A stretch of DNA of 64,000 nucleotides from positions 62,001 through 126,000 of the forward strand of contig NZ_LRFC01000038.1 of the NCBI RefSeq assembly GCF_001619875.1, given 5' to 3'. The notes beneath the pieces are model-generated. The model did no database searches and was not told the DNA's origin. It saw nothing but the letters and a program-made list of their open reading frames with translations. This DNA comes from Fictibacillus phosphorivorans. Its GTDB lineage: Bacteria; Bacillota; Bacilli; Bacillales; Fictibacillaceae. The stretch's first letter is position 1; every line of letters starts with the position of its first letter. This document shows positions 1-10,514 of the stretch, one piece after another. The translations under genes and the position numbers were made by a program.

Positions 1-1
1 G

Positions 2-919
2 TTTTGGTTTGCTTTGATTAAAGTGGTTACGATTCTCGCGCTAATTGTAATCGGGGTTGTTTTGCTCGTAATCGGCTATCAGACTGATGCAGGAGCTGTT
101 TCAACGAACAATCTTTGGGCGCACGGAGGGTTGTTTCCAAATGGGCTGACAGGCTTTTTACTCTCGTTTCAGATGGTTGTGTTTGCGTTCGTAGGGGTGG
201 AGTTGGTCGGTGTAGCGGCGGCAGAAACGTCTAATCCTAGAAAAAATATTCCGTCTGCGATCATTAAGATTCCACTTCGAATTTTGTTTTTCTATGTTGG
301 CGCTCTAATTGTCCTTCTTTGCATCAATCCATGGACACAATTAAACGCAGCGGAAAGTCCATTCGTTAAAACGTTTAGCTTAATAGGAATTCCGCTTGCG
401 GCTGGAATTATCAATTTCGTCGTTTTGACATCTGCAGCATCTGCGTGCAACAGCGGATTGTTTTCCACGAGCCGGATTTTATTTACTTTAAGCAAGAGTG
501 AGCAGGCGCCACAATCTTTTAAGAAACTGACTAAAAATCATGTTCCTGGAAACGCGCTTTGGGTTTCTGCCGTTGTCGTTTCAGCAGGAGCGCTTCTAAG
601 CAAGCTAGTTCCAGAACAAGCTTTTGGGATCGTAACGACAATCAGTGCTATTTGTTTTATCTGGGTATGGAGCGTCATCTTAATCAGCCATATCAAATAT
701 CGTAGAACACGTTCAGATCTTCACAAAAAGTCAGCATTTAAAGCACCTTTTGCTCCGTTCATTAATTATGTGGTACTAGTACTGTTCGGGTTAATTTTAA
801 TCGTGTTGCTTGTTGCAGATGCTACCCGTCCGGCGTTGTTGCTGACACCTTTGTGGTTTGTTTTGTTATATTTCATGTATCGTTCTAAAAAAACATTGCC
901 AAATAAAAACGTTCATTAA
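2..919 (+). CDS. Amino acid permease, APC family, CycA/AapA-like (5' end outside window)
   Basis: Cytoplasmic-membrane amino acid/proton symporter. The reading frame is open to the left edge (FWFALIKVV precedes the first possible start), so only about the last 300 residues are present and the N-terminal helices are missing. The segments FAFVGVELVGVAAAE, LTSAASACNSGLFSTSR and the C-terminal ATRPALLLTPLWF closely resemble the D-alanine/D-serine/glycine permease CycA and its Bacillus relatives. About eight hydrophobic helices are visible. It ends just before a bidirectional terminator shared with the converging MocR gene. The substrate (small neutral or D-amino acids) is inferred from family resemblance only. 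Confidence 0.85.
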   Translation, partial: FWFALIKVVTILALIVIGVVLLVIGYQTDAGAVSTNNLWAHGGLFPNGLTGFLLSFQMVVFAFVGVELVGVAAAETSNPRKNIPSAIIKIPLRILFFYVGALIVLLCINPWTQLNAAESPFVKTFSLIGIPLAAGIINFVVLTSAASACNSGLFSTSRILFTLSKSEQAPQSFKKLTKNHVPGNALWVSAVVVSAGALLSKLVPEQAFGIVTTISAICFIWVWSVILISHIKYRRTRSDLHKKSAFKAPFAPFINYVVLVLFGLILIVLLVADATRPALLLTPLWFVLLYFMYRSKKTLPNKNVH

Positions 920-929
920 TCAATAAATG

Positions 930-970
930 AAAGGACAGAAACACACTCACTCGTACGTTTCTGTCCTTTT
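930..970. terminator. Bidirectional terminator
   Basis: A 13-bp stem (AAAGGACAGAAAC pairing with GTTTCTGTCCTTT) with A-rich and T-rich flanks lies between the converging permease and MocR genes. Confidence 0.85.
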
Positions 971-993
971 ACATTTTTACTGTAATCGAGTAA

Positions 994-2361
994 TCAAATA
1001 AGCGATATCTGATGTAAATGCCTGTTATCTTTCAATAGGCGAATAGATTGTGCTATTTTTTCTATTCCGGTTTGTATTTGATGTTCGCCAACTTGAGAAA
1101 TGCACAAACGAATAAGGTGATCTTGATTAAATTCAGGCAAAAACATTCTTTCGCCATCATCTAGTAAAAGGTGTTGTGTTCGTAATAGGGATGTAAGTTT
1201 TTTGGCTGATACATGGGGAGGCAAATAGATGGAAAGGTAAAACCCCGTATCAGGCTGCGAATAGTGCGTCTCTTCAGGAAGTAACTGATCACATGCTCTT
1301 TTTAGTTCATCCATTTTATGAAAATAGGTGTTCTTAATCTTTTTCAGATGGTTGTAATACATTCCGCTTTTTAAATAAATGTCTAATGCACCTTGTGAAA
1401 GAACGGGGCTGTTAAAGTCAGCACTAAACTTATAACGCAAAAAGCTTTTAATCATCCTTTTCGGCAAGACTACACTCGCAATTCTGAGTCCTGGAAGAAA
1501 GACTTTTGAAAAGCTTTGTATATAAATGACTCTTCCTGATGTGTCATAAGCGAAAAACGGATCGGCTTTCTTATCACGCTCTAATTCACCTAGAAAATCG
1601 TCTTCTACAATATATACATCATATTTAGCTGCCAGCTCTACGATTCTTTTCTTTTCGCTATTTGTATAGGAGTGTCCAAGAGGATTCTGGAATCTTGGAA
1701 TGACATAGAAAAACTTAATCTCGTTATTTTTAAATATAAATTCTAGACGCTCTAAGTCGATTCCGCTCATGGATAGTTCAATACCAAAGGTCTTTACCTT
1801 GTTCAGTTTAAGAGTCTCAATCATTCCAAAATAGGTTGGCTGTTCTATTAAAATATTCTTTTTATTATTAGGAAAAGAGAGATTTGTTAATAAATGAATG
1901 GCTTGCTGTGACCCAGAAACGATGACGACATCGCTAGGATTCGTAAATACTTGAGAACGCTGAAGGTTTTTAGTGATTTGAGTTCGTAATGAAGGAAGAC
2001 CTTGTTGATCGGTATACGTGAAAATTTCTTCTTTGTAGTGTTCAATGGCTTGATTTAAACAGTGTTGAAATTCAGTGTAAGGCAACAGCGTTTTATCCGG
2101 TCCAGCAGATAAAAAATCAATAACATCAGTGTGATCTTCAGGAAGTCGGAATGCATTGACGACATAATAGCCCTTTTGAGGCACGGTATAAATCAAGTGC
2201 TCTTTTTCCAGCTCATTATATGCTTTAATGATTGTATTCTTGCTGCAGTTATACGCATCAGATAGTTGTCGAATAGAGGGCAGCTTATGGCCGGCTGCGA
2301 GTTTCCCATCTGTCAGCTGTTGCTTTATGTCTTCTAAAATGATTCTGTATTTTGTGCTCAA
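994..2361 (-). CDS. MocR-type (GntR-HTH plus aminotransferase) transcriptional regulator
   Basis: Cytoplasmic PLP-binding regulator. An N-terminal GntR winged helix (SIRQLSDAYNCSKNTIIKAY, roughly residues 25-75) is followed by a fold-type-I aminotransferase domain with the PLP lysine in SFSKVFLPGLR. The longest ORF begins at 2421, but the 20 extra residues lack a good ribosome site. A TTG at 2361 is preceded by GAGGAG and fits the usual start of the HTH domain, so it is preferred. The gene is divergent from an EamA exporter about 115 bp away. MocR regulators commonly control such a divergent gene; that this one does is inference. Confidence 0.85.
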   Translation of the reverse strand: MSTKYRIILEDIKQQLTDGKLAAGHKLPSIRQLSDAYNCSKNTIIKAYNELEKEHLIYTVPQKGYYVVNAFRLPEDHTDVIDFLSAGPDKTLLPYTEFQHCLNQAIEHYKEEIFTYTDQQGLPSLRTQITKNLQRSQVFTNPSDVVIVSGSQQAIHLLTNLSFPNNKKNILIEQPTYFGMIETLKLNKVKTFGIELSMSGIDLERLEFIFKNNEIKFFYVIPRFQNPLGHSYTNSEKKRIVELAAKYDVYIVEDDFLGELERDKKADPFFAYDTSGRVIYIQSFSKVFLPGLRIASVVLPKRMIKSFLRYKFSADFNSPVLSQGALDIYLKSGMYYNHLKKIKNTYFHKMDELKRACDQLLPEETHYSQPDTGFYLSIYLPPHVSAKKLTSLLRTQHLLLDDGERMFLPEFNQDHLIRLCISQVGEHQIQTGIEKIAQSIRLLKDNRHLHQISLI

Positions 2362-2410
2362 TCGTGCTTCACTCTCCTCAAACTGTACCCTGACAGTGGA
2401 TAAAAACAGC

Positions 2411-2426
2411 GATAGTAACATCTATC
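2411..2426. promoter_or_regulatory. Inverted repeat in MocR/EamA divergent control region
   Basis: GATAG-TAACAT-CTATC is a 5-bp inverted repeat in the gap between the two divergent starts. TATAAT-like hexamers lie nearby on both strands (around 2450-2459). It is a candidate operator for the MocR protein. The half-sites are short, so it could be chance. Confidence 0.3.
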
Positions 2427-2476
2427 TCATTCTAATAGTATGTGATTATATCCATTATAGTCGGGGAGGAAGAGAA

Positions 2477-3394
2477 TTGGAAAAAGAAAAGATAGGATTA
2501 TGGTATGGCTTAGTGGGTGTCATTTGCTTTAGCCTTACCTTGCCTGCGACGACTATAGCTGTAGAACATTTCGGGACGACGGTTGTTGGGTTAGGAAGAA
2601 CGGTGATTGCCGCATTACTTGTAGCAATCATACTAATCGCGCGGCGGGAAAAGGTGCCTAGTGTGCAGCAGTTTAAAAGCATCCTGATTGTTGCAACAGG
2701 TGCAGTGTTAGGTTTCCCATTACTCACTTCATGGGCAATGAAAACACTGCCGGTTTCACACGGGGCGGTAGAAGTAGCCTTATTGCCATTAGCAACAGCC
2801 GGTATTGCTATGTATAGAGCAGGAGAGAGACCATCTGTACGTTTCTGGATATCCAGTATAATTGGTTCCGGAGCAGTTATTTTATATGCGGGATCTCTAG
2901 GCTTTGGTTCCTTTCAAGTTGAGGATGCAGGTATCTTAGCTGCTGTTATCCTCTTAGGGCTGAGTTACGCAGAAGGAGGCAAGCTGTCAAAGGAGATTGG
3001 CAGCTGGCAAGTCATTGCATGGGCGATCGTAATAGGAGCGCCTTTCTTTGTTATTCCGGTAGGGATGAGTTTTTCTGCCGAGATGTTACATGCTCCTATA
3101 CAAGGTTGGAGCAGTTTAATCTATTTGGCTGTGGTAAGTCAGTTTTTAGCATATGTCGCCTGGTACGCAGGCATGGCATTAGGAGGAATTGCGCGGATTA
3201 GTCAGATGCAATATTTACAACCGTTTCTGATGATTATGTTTTCTGCCCTTTTTTTAGAAGAATCTATCACGACAATGACAATCGTCACTGCTATCGTTGT
3301 CGTCGCTTCTGTATACATTGGAAAAAACGCACCGATATCTAAGTATCAAATACATGCAAAGATTAGTGAGACGAGAATGGACAATAAAGGATAA
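2477..3394 (+). CDS. EamA/DMT-family transporter
   Basis: Ten-helix membrane protein of the drug/metabolite transporter superfamily, 305 residues, with two EamA repeats (about residues 8-135 and 150-290). The ORF is open 83 codons further upstream, but that part overlaps the MocR reading frame in antisense and looks non-protein. The TTG at 2477 has GGGGAGGA six bases upstream and starts the first helix correctly. Such carriers export amino acids or other small metabolites; the substrate is unknown. Its position beside a MocR gene suggests metabolite-responsive export. A shared terminator with katG follows. Confidence 0.85.
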   Translation: MEKEKIGLWYGLVGVICFSLTLPATTIAVEHFGTTVVGLGRTVIAALLVAIILIARREKVPSVQQFKSILIVATGAVLGFPLLTSWAMKTLPVSHGAVEVALLPLATAGIAMYRAGERPSVRFWISSIIGSGAVILYAGSLGFGSFQVEDAGILAAVILLGLSYAEGGKLSKEIGSWQVIAWAIVIGAPFFVIPVGMSFSAEMLHAPIQGWSSLIYLAVVSQFLAYVAWYAGMALGGIARISQMQYLQPFLMIMFSALFLEESITTMTIVTAIVVVASVYIGKNAPISKYQIHAKISETRMDNKG

Positions 3395-3412
3395 AGTGAT
3401 CTACTACAAATG

Positions 3413-3484
3413 AAAAAACACCTAATCTAGCTTGTCCCTAGCAATGTTTTTACCTCGGAGACATCTGATTAGGTGCTTTTCATT
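3413..3484. terminator. Bidirectional terminator between EamA gene and katG
   Basis: CACCTAATC (3419-3427) pairs with GATTAGGTG (3467-3475). The long loop can itself fold. Flanking A- and T-runs allow termination in both directions. Confidence 0.65.
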
Positions 3485-3487
3485 TCT

Positions 3488-5824
<2,337 letters not shown>

Positions 5825-5994
5825 AGCGTAATGCTTGTAATTACTGTCTCTAATGCCAATCGTAAAAAAGATTTAAATATTACAAAAAAATACATATTAA
5901 TAGGTTTTAAGAACTAGTATAATTTGGGTATATAGTAAATTACGACCTGTACTACATAGTTAAAGTTCCAAAAGATTATGAGGAGGGTAAATTT

Positions 5995-6696
5995 ATGAAG
6001 AAGATTTTATCACTAGCTTTATCATGCTTTTTGTTAGTAGGTATTGTCACACCTGTTTATGCTGCAGAAGATGAGGATATCGCTAAAGCGTTAGAGATGA
6101 TTGAAAAGACGAACAGAGATATTGATACGAAGATCGAAAAAGCAGTTAAAGAAGCAGATTCGCTGCATGCTAATTATCTTTTTGAGATTCAAAAGTTAGA
6201 AGAGGGAGATAAAGTAGTAAAATTAAATGAAGAGAAGAAAAAAATCGACTCTGAAATGAACAATTTGAACAGCAATGAACAAGACAAGCTGACTAAGTTA
6301 ACAGAGAAGCTGATAGAGACAACTGCAAAATTAGAAGAAGAAAAATTGCGTATTAAAACTAAGATGGAACAGATTGATAATGAAATAAATGCAGTAACAG
6401 CAGAATTAGTCTCATCAGGTGATGATTCTAAGAAATTGAATGATAAATTAAATAAACTCAATGAAAAGTTAAATAAAAAAAATGATAAGTATACAGAGAA
6501 AACAGAAAAGTTTACAAAAGATCTTCAAAAAGTAATAGATAATGTATATAATGAAACACTAAAAATGTCGGCTGTAGCTATTGAAAAGGCTGCTCAAAAA
6601 GGAGTTATCGCTGAGTGCAGTTGGAAACTCGTGCGCTTTGCTGATCAATGGGTTTGGATAGATCCTGTAAGGGTAATTAGATTTACTAAGGGATAA
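5995..6696 (+). CDS. Exported coiled-coil protein of unknown function
   Basis: 233 residues. A clear Sec signal peptide (MKKILSLALSCFLLVGIV...VYAAE, cleavage near residue 24) is followed by a long, highly charged, Lys/Glu-rich helical region with heptad character (about residues 30-195). A short distinct tail is rich in Trp (ECSWKLVRFADQWVWIDP). AGGAGGG lies seven bases upstream of the ATG, and a TATAAT hexamer at 5918-5923 may be its -10 box. It is monocistronic, with its own terminator. I do not recognise the family. The architecture resembles wall-associated coiled-coil proteins, but no enzymatic domain is visible. Confidence 0.8.
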   Translation: MKKILSLALSCFLLVGIVTPVYAAEDEDIAKALEMIEKTNRDIDTKIEKAVKEADSLHANYLFEIQKLEEGDKVVKLNEEKKKIDSEMNNLNSNEQDKLTKLTEKLIETTAKLEEEKLRIKTKMEQIDNEINAVTAELVSSGDDSKKLNDKLNKLNEKLNKKNDKYTEKTEKFTKDLQKVIDNVYNETLKMSAVAIEKAAQKGVIAECSWKLVRFADQWVWIDPVRVIRFTKG

Positions 6697-6749
6697 AAAA
6701 ATTTTCATCGCAAAAAAGGAAATAGTCTGTCTATCATAGAATTACAGCT

Positions 6750-6783
6750 AAAGCGAGTCTGAATTAAAAAGGCTCGCTTTTTA
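6750..6783 (+). terminator. Rho-independent terminator
   Basis: AAAGCGAGTCT pairs with AGGCTCGCTTT (one G-U pair) and is followed by a T-run. It terminates the preceding exported-protein gene. Confidence 0.8.
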
Positions 6784-6811
6784 TTGATTTTTTTAAAAGG
6801 GGGTATTTGAA

Positions 6812-7714
6812 ATGCCTTTTCACATAGGCAAAAAAGGTTCAACTATTGAGAAAGTGTCTTTTGAGACATTTAATATAGGTCTTCTAGCTCGTGGAGATGG
6901 TGTAGATATCATGCTGCAGGCGATAGAAGCTAACGAACCTTTTTATGTATATCCCAGCGATAACCCCAATGTAATGGAATTCTTTTATATCCTTAAAGGT
7001 GAATTAAGTTGCGAGTTAAATGGACAAAAAGTTCATTTAGGCCCTCAAGACTATTATTATACGAGTGATCTAGAAGAGCCGGTATATTTTACAGCTATTA
7101 CGGATGTAGAATATTTATGGGTGATTACGGAACCTACTTTTTATCAATTAAGTGAAAGTGTTACACAATTGAAGGATATCGTTGACCAAGTAGAAGTAAA
7201 AGACAGATATACATTTAAGCATAGCGAAAGAGTAAGTCTCTATGCTGTGCAAATCGCAAAGAAATTAATGGTTCCTAAAGAAAAAGTTGAAACTTTGTAC
7301 ATCGCTGCATTGTTACATGATATTGGAAAGATCAATACGCCTACTGAAATATTAACAAAGCCTGAAAAGCTGACAGAGGAAGAGTTTTCAATTATTAAGA
7401 GGCATCCATCAGATGGTGCGGAGATGGTGAAAAACCTCTATTACGAAGGTGTAGCACAGATTATCGAGCAGCATCATGAACGATTGAATGGAAGCGGGTA
7501 TCCGAAACAGTTAAAAGGTAATGAGATACTTTTGGAAGCACGAATAATAGCAGTAAGTGATACCTTTGACGCTATGACAGAAGATCGAGCCTATCGAAAA
7601 GCCTTTGACGCACAAGCGGCTATTGATGAACTAATAAGGCTGCAAGAGTCTCATTACGATAAAAGGGTTGTTGACGCTTTATTAGAAATCTTAAAAGAAG
7701 AAAAGCGGATTTAA
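6812..7714 (+). CDS. Cupin domain fused to HD-GYP phosphohydrolase domain
   Basis: 300 residues, soluble. The first ~115 residues form a cupin-like beta barrel (EFFYILKGELSCELNGQKVHLGPQDYYY). From about residue 130 there is an HD-GYP domain with HDIGK, the downstream HHERLNGSGYP signature and the SDTFDAMTEDRAYRKA segment. HD-GYP enzymes generally hydrolyse cyclic di-GMP or related dinucleotides; the cupin may sense a small ligand. The combination is less usual than the response-regulator or GAF fusions. AAGGGGG precedes the ATG. It is flanked by terminators on both sides, so it is a single-gene unit. Catalytic activity is inferred from intact motifs. Confidence 0.85.
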   Translation: MPFHIGKKGSTIEKVSFETFNIGLLARGDGVDIMLQAIEANEPFYVYPSDNPNVMEFFYILKGELSCELNGQKVHLGPQDYYYTSDLEEPVYFTAITDVEYLWVITEPTFYQLSESVTQLKDIVDQVEVKDRYTFKHSERVSLYAVQIAKKLMVPKEKVETLYIAALLHDIGKINTPTEILTKPEKLTEEEFSIIKRHPSDGAEMVKNLYYEGVAQIIEQHHERLNGSGYPKQLKGNEILLEARIIAVSDTFDAMTEDRAYRKAFDAQAAIDELIRLQESHYDKRVVDALLEILKEEKRI

Positions 7715-7744
7715 ACCATTTAACTTAATAACAGCAAGCAACAG

Positions 7745-7779
7745 ATAACCACCTTACCACATGAGGGGGTTATTTTTTT
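7745..7779 (+). terminator. Rho-independent terminator
   Basis: ATAACCACC pairs with GGGGGTTAT (one mismatch) around an 11-base loop, followed by seven T. It ends the cupin/HD-GYP gene. Confidence 0.75.
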
Positions 7780-7808
7780 ATGTCTTGATAAAAATTTTAA
7801 ATTAAAAA

Positions 7809-7834
7809 GATTAAACATTGGATATTTCGGGTAT
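7809..7834 (+). promoter_or_regulatory. Candidate SigB-dependent promoter for MurE paralogue
   Basis: GATTAA (7809-7814), a 14-base spacer and GGGTAT (7829-7834) match the general-stress sigma factor consensus GTTTAA-N12-15-GGGTAT with one mismatch. It lies 85 bases upstream of the start codon in an otherwise empty intergenic region that begins after a terminator. Confidence 0.6.
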
Positions 7835-7918
7835 TTAAAGAAATTATATGTGTAAAAATAGTAAAAATCTAACCCTCCATATACTAGGATCAACAGTTTT
7901 TAGCGAAGGAGAGAAAGA

Positions 7919-9478
7919 ATGAACTTACAGTTTGATCAATATAAGCAGTTAGGTATTCGGGAAATATGGGGAAGTAAGAACCAAACCATTTCTTCCGTTT
8001 GCTATGATTCGAGAAATGTAACTCGCAACTCTTCCTTTGTGTGCTTAACCGGAGAAAATAAAGACGGTCATGTTTTTATGGAAAGTGCCATTCAAAAAGG
8101 TGCTGTAGTGGTGGCTGGTGAAAATAAAACTTTATTAAAGAAGGCAAGCAAAAGATACGGAAATCTGACTTTTTTACATGTACATGATGCACGTGAATTT
8201 TTGGCAGCTTTATCAATTGTTTATTATCAAAACATCCATGAAAAATTAATAACAGTTGGTATTACGGGAACAAACGGTAAAACAACGGTTGCAGCCTATG
8301 TACGTTCACTTATGAATTTATGCGGCATAAAATCGGGTTCGATCGGAACTACGGGAATGATTACATCTACCGGGAAGTTGAACTTTACACAGTCAACACC
8401 CACAACCCCTGAAGCACCTGACCTTCATTACATACTTCAGGAATTTGTACAACATGGAGATCAGCTTGCTGTAATGGAGGTTACCTCTGTAGGTATTGAA
8501 CAAAAAAGGGCAGAAGGCATCCATTTTGATGTAGCCATACATACGAACCTTTCGCCAGAACATCTAGAGTTTCATCATACATTTGAAAACTATAAACGTG
8601 CGAAACTAAAGCTTTTCAATCAAGCAAAAAAAGCTGTCGTAAATATGGATGATGAGGGTATGTCAGAAGAAATTTTGCGATCCTTTAAAGGGCCTCTGCT
8701 TACCTACAGTTTGGAAAGGGACAGTGGCGCGGATGTCATCGCTACGCATTTAAAACCGTTAGCAGATGGGACGGCTTTCACCCTGACCATAAAAAATAAA
8801 AACTATTTTGTGAAAGTGCCTTTATACGGGACTTATAATATAGCAAACCTGCTTTCAGCCCTCTGTACAGGTATGCACGCAGGGATCTCCATCGATCAGA
8901 TGCTTCAAGTCCTTCCTGAACTAACAGGTCCTGAAGGAAGATTCGAGATCATTCATAAACAGAACCGAAAGATTATTTTGGATTACGCACATACACCCGT
9001 TGCTTTGCAAAATCTTGTAACGGAAGTAAAAACGTTGCCATACAAGCGGCTGATCGTCTTAGTTATGGGGATCGGAATTAGGGACAAAGAAAAGATGCCA
9101 AAAATGGCACGAACCATTGAGAATCAAGCTGATGAAATTGTTGTATCTGTCGATCATCCAGGGTACAATGACCCGCGTGAAATCATCGGACATGTGATGA
9201 AAGGGTTCAAAAATCCTTATGCGGCAAACATCCACACTGAACTGAACCGGCACGACGCCGTCATAAAAGCTCTTTCTTTAAGCAATGAAGGGGACACGGT
9301 TCTTTTAACAAGCGGCTGTATTAACGGAGCGCAGATTATTAAAGGAGAAAAGATACCGCACTCTGACAAAGATATTATTGCAGAGTTTTTCAGAAGTAAA
9401 GAGGTTGTGAAGAGTAGAAGGATGATTGTATTTTCTAAGATGAAGTGGGCTGCGCACCAAGAGCGAAATATACTTTAA
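7919..9478 (+). CDS. MurE-like Mur ligase (diverged paralogue)
   Basis: 519 residues with all three Mur ligase domains. The ATP loop GITGTNGKTT is at residues 114-123, the carbamylated-Lys segment appears as KRAKLKLF, and a C-terminal DYAHTP block is present. It resembles UDP-MurNAc-Ala-Glu:diaminopimelate ligase, but several usually strict motifs have changed. The diaminopimelate-selecting DNPR is DHPG (residues 412-415), GGDRD is GIRD, and the C-terminal GKGHE is replaced by SGCINGAQ. The gene stands alone, not in a division/cell-wall cluster, behind a SigB-like promoter. AAGGAGAG precedes the ATG. It may add a different amino acid or act on a different substrate in stressed cells; substrate unknown. 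Confidence 0.8.
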   Translation: MNLQFDQYKQLGIREIWGSKNQTISSVCYDSRNVTRNSSFVCLTGENKDGHVFMESAIQKGAVVVAGENKTLLKKASKRYGNLTFLHVHDAREFLAALSIVYYQNIHEKLITVGITGTNGKTTVAAYVRSLMNLCGIKSGSIGTTGMITSTGKLNFTQSTPTTPEAPDLHYILQEFVQHGDQLAVMEVTSVGIEQKRAEGIHFDVAIHTNLSPEHLEFHHTFENYKRAKLKLFNQAKKAVVNMDDEGMSEEILRSFKGPLLTYSLERDSGADVIATHLKPLADGTAFTLTIKNKNYFVKVPLYGTYNIANLLSALCTGMHAGISIDQMLQVLPELTGPEGRFEIIHKQNRKIILDYAHTPVALQNLVTEVKTLPYKRLIVLVMGIGIRDKEKMPKMARTIENQADEIVVSVDHPGYNDPREIIGHVMKGFKNPYAANIHTELNRHDAVIKALSLSNEGDTVLLTSGCINGAQIIKGEKIPHSDKDIIAEFFRSKEVVKSRRMIVFSKMKWAAHQERNIL

Positions 9479-9487
9479 CTAACTTTT

Positions 9488-9516
9488 AACCCCGTTATGA
9501 GCATAGCGGGGTTTTT
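9488..9516 (+). terminator. Rho-independent terminator
   Basis: AACCCCGTTATG pairs with CATAGCGGGGTT, followed by five T, ten bases after the stop of the MurE-like gene. Confidence 0.9.
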
Positions 9517-9635
9517 GCTATTTTAATACTTATAGCGTGAAACACGCTGCAACTGCAGTTATCGTGATTACAAATAAATAAGCGGGGTAATGGTAACTAC
9601 TTACAAAAAATCCCGATAACGAAAGGGCTGACAAC

Positions 9636-10217
9636 TTGAATACGCTACTTTTAGTATCACTTTTGGTGAGTTCGATCTTAACTGGGTCAAACCCGAATCA
9701 AATGCAAGTCAATAGGACGAGCAGCGAAGAGCCGAACGCATCCGTTCATGCCACTTTTGAAGAGCAGCAAGAAGCAATCTTACAATTTATTAATGTCGAC
9801 GTTGCGAGAGTTTCTAGTTATGAAATGGAAGCTTTTGATTCTCTAGCAAAAGTGTCTGGTGAAAATTATACAGATGATGAAACGATGTATTTAGAGCTGG
9901 TCGAAAACACGATTCCAGCTTATGAAAAAGCATTAGCAGAAGTAAAGAATATTGAAGTACAAGGGCAAGAGCTAGAGGAAATGAAAAAACGGCTTTTAGT
10001 AGCTACGGAAACCTTTTATGAAGCCATCTTGCTCCAAAAGCAGGCTTTAGAACAGCAAAGCGAAGAGTTAATGGTTGAGTCAAATTTTAAACTAGAGGAG
10101 TACATTCAATTAGTTGATGCCTATCATCTGGAATTAGAGCTGCTGAGTCTAAAGTACAAAGTTGAATATGAGAGAAATGACGAAAATACAGAGAAATCTG
10201 ATGAAAGTTTCATTTAA
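9636..10217 (+). CDS. Small exported helical protein, unknown function
   Basis: 193 residues from a TTG start with a modest AAAGGG ribosome site. The first ~16 residues are hydrophobic (NTLLLVSLLVSSILTG) and could be a signal peptide, although the usual N-terminal positive charge is missing. The rest is acidic, Glu/Gln-rich and predicted helical, with no cysteines. It is isolated between two terminators. A poor SigB-like motif (GATTAC-N13-GGGTAA, 9566-9590) lies upstream. I do not recognise the family. Composition and length look protein-like, so it is probably real. Confidence 0.6.
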   Translation: MNTLLLVSLLVSSILTGSNPNQMQVNRTSSEEPNASVHATFEEQQEAILQFINVDVARVSSYEMEAFDSLAKVSGENYTDDETMYLELVENTIPAYEKALAEVKNIEVQGQELEEMKKRLLVATETFYEAILLQKQALEQQSEELMVESNFKLEEYIQLVDAYHLELELLSLKYKVEYERNDENTEKSDESFI

Positions 10218-10223
10218 TCGTGC

Positions 10224-10275
10224 AAAAGCTGAATCAAAAGGTGCGTAACGTGCCAGTTTGATTCAGCTTTTTTGT
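10224..10275 (+). terminator. Rho-independent terminator
   Basis: A 14-bp stem, AAAGCTGAATCAAA with TTTGATTCAGCTTT, is followed by T-rich sequence directly after the preceding gene. Confidence 0.85.
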
Positions 10276-10331
10276 TTTAATGCAATTTTTTTAGATGAAC
10301 TTTCTTTGATAGAGGGCATTTCGAAGTGGTG

Positions 10332-10446
10332 TGAGCGAAACGGAGGCCGAACTGAGCGAAACTAAGGTCGAACTGAGCGAAAACGCTACTCAACTGAGCG
10401 AAACGAGCGCCCTATTGAGCGAAACTGAGGTGTCATTGAGCAAACG
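10332..10446. repeat. 21-nt-period core array A
   Basis: Six copies of the core TGAGCGAAAC (the last two nucleotides or so degenerate in copies 3 and 6) start at 10332, 10353, 10374, 10395, 10416 and 10437, exactly 21 nt apart. The ~11 nt between cores are not repeated. The array lies between the terminator of the exported-protein gene and the 3' end of the LysR gene. Because 21 is a multiple of three it keeps a frame open, but there is no ribosome binding site. Confidence 0.9.
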
Positions 10447-10514
10447 TGTAATAAATATAAGAACACGTACCGTGAAAACCCAACACCACCGCGAAACCAG
10501 CCTTAAAACGACAT

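Noticed and set aside
2228-2476. N-terminal extension of the EamA transporter
   Set aside because: The 83 extra codons are antisense to the MocR start region; TTG 2477 has a clear ribosome site.
9566-9590. Second SigB-like promoter before the exported-protein gene at 9636
   Set aside because: Two mismatches in the -35 and one in the -10 box; too weak to list as a site.
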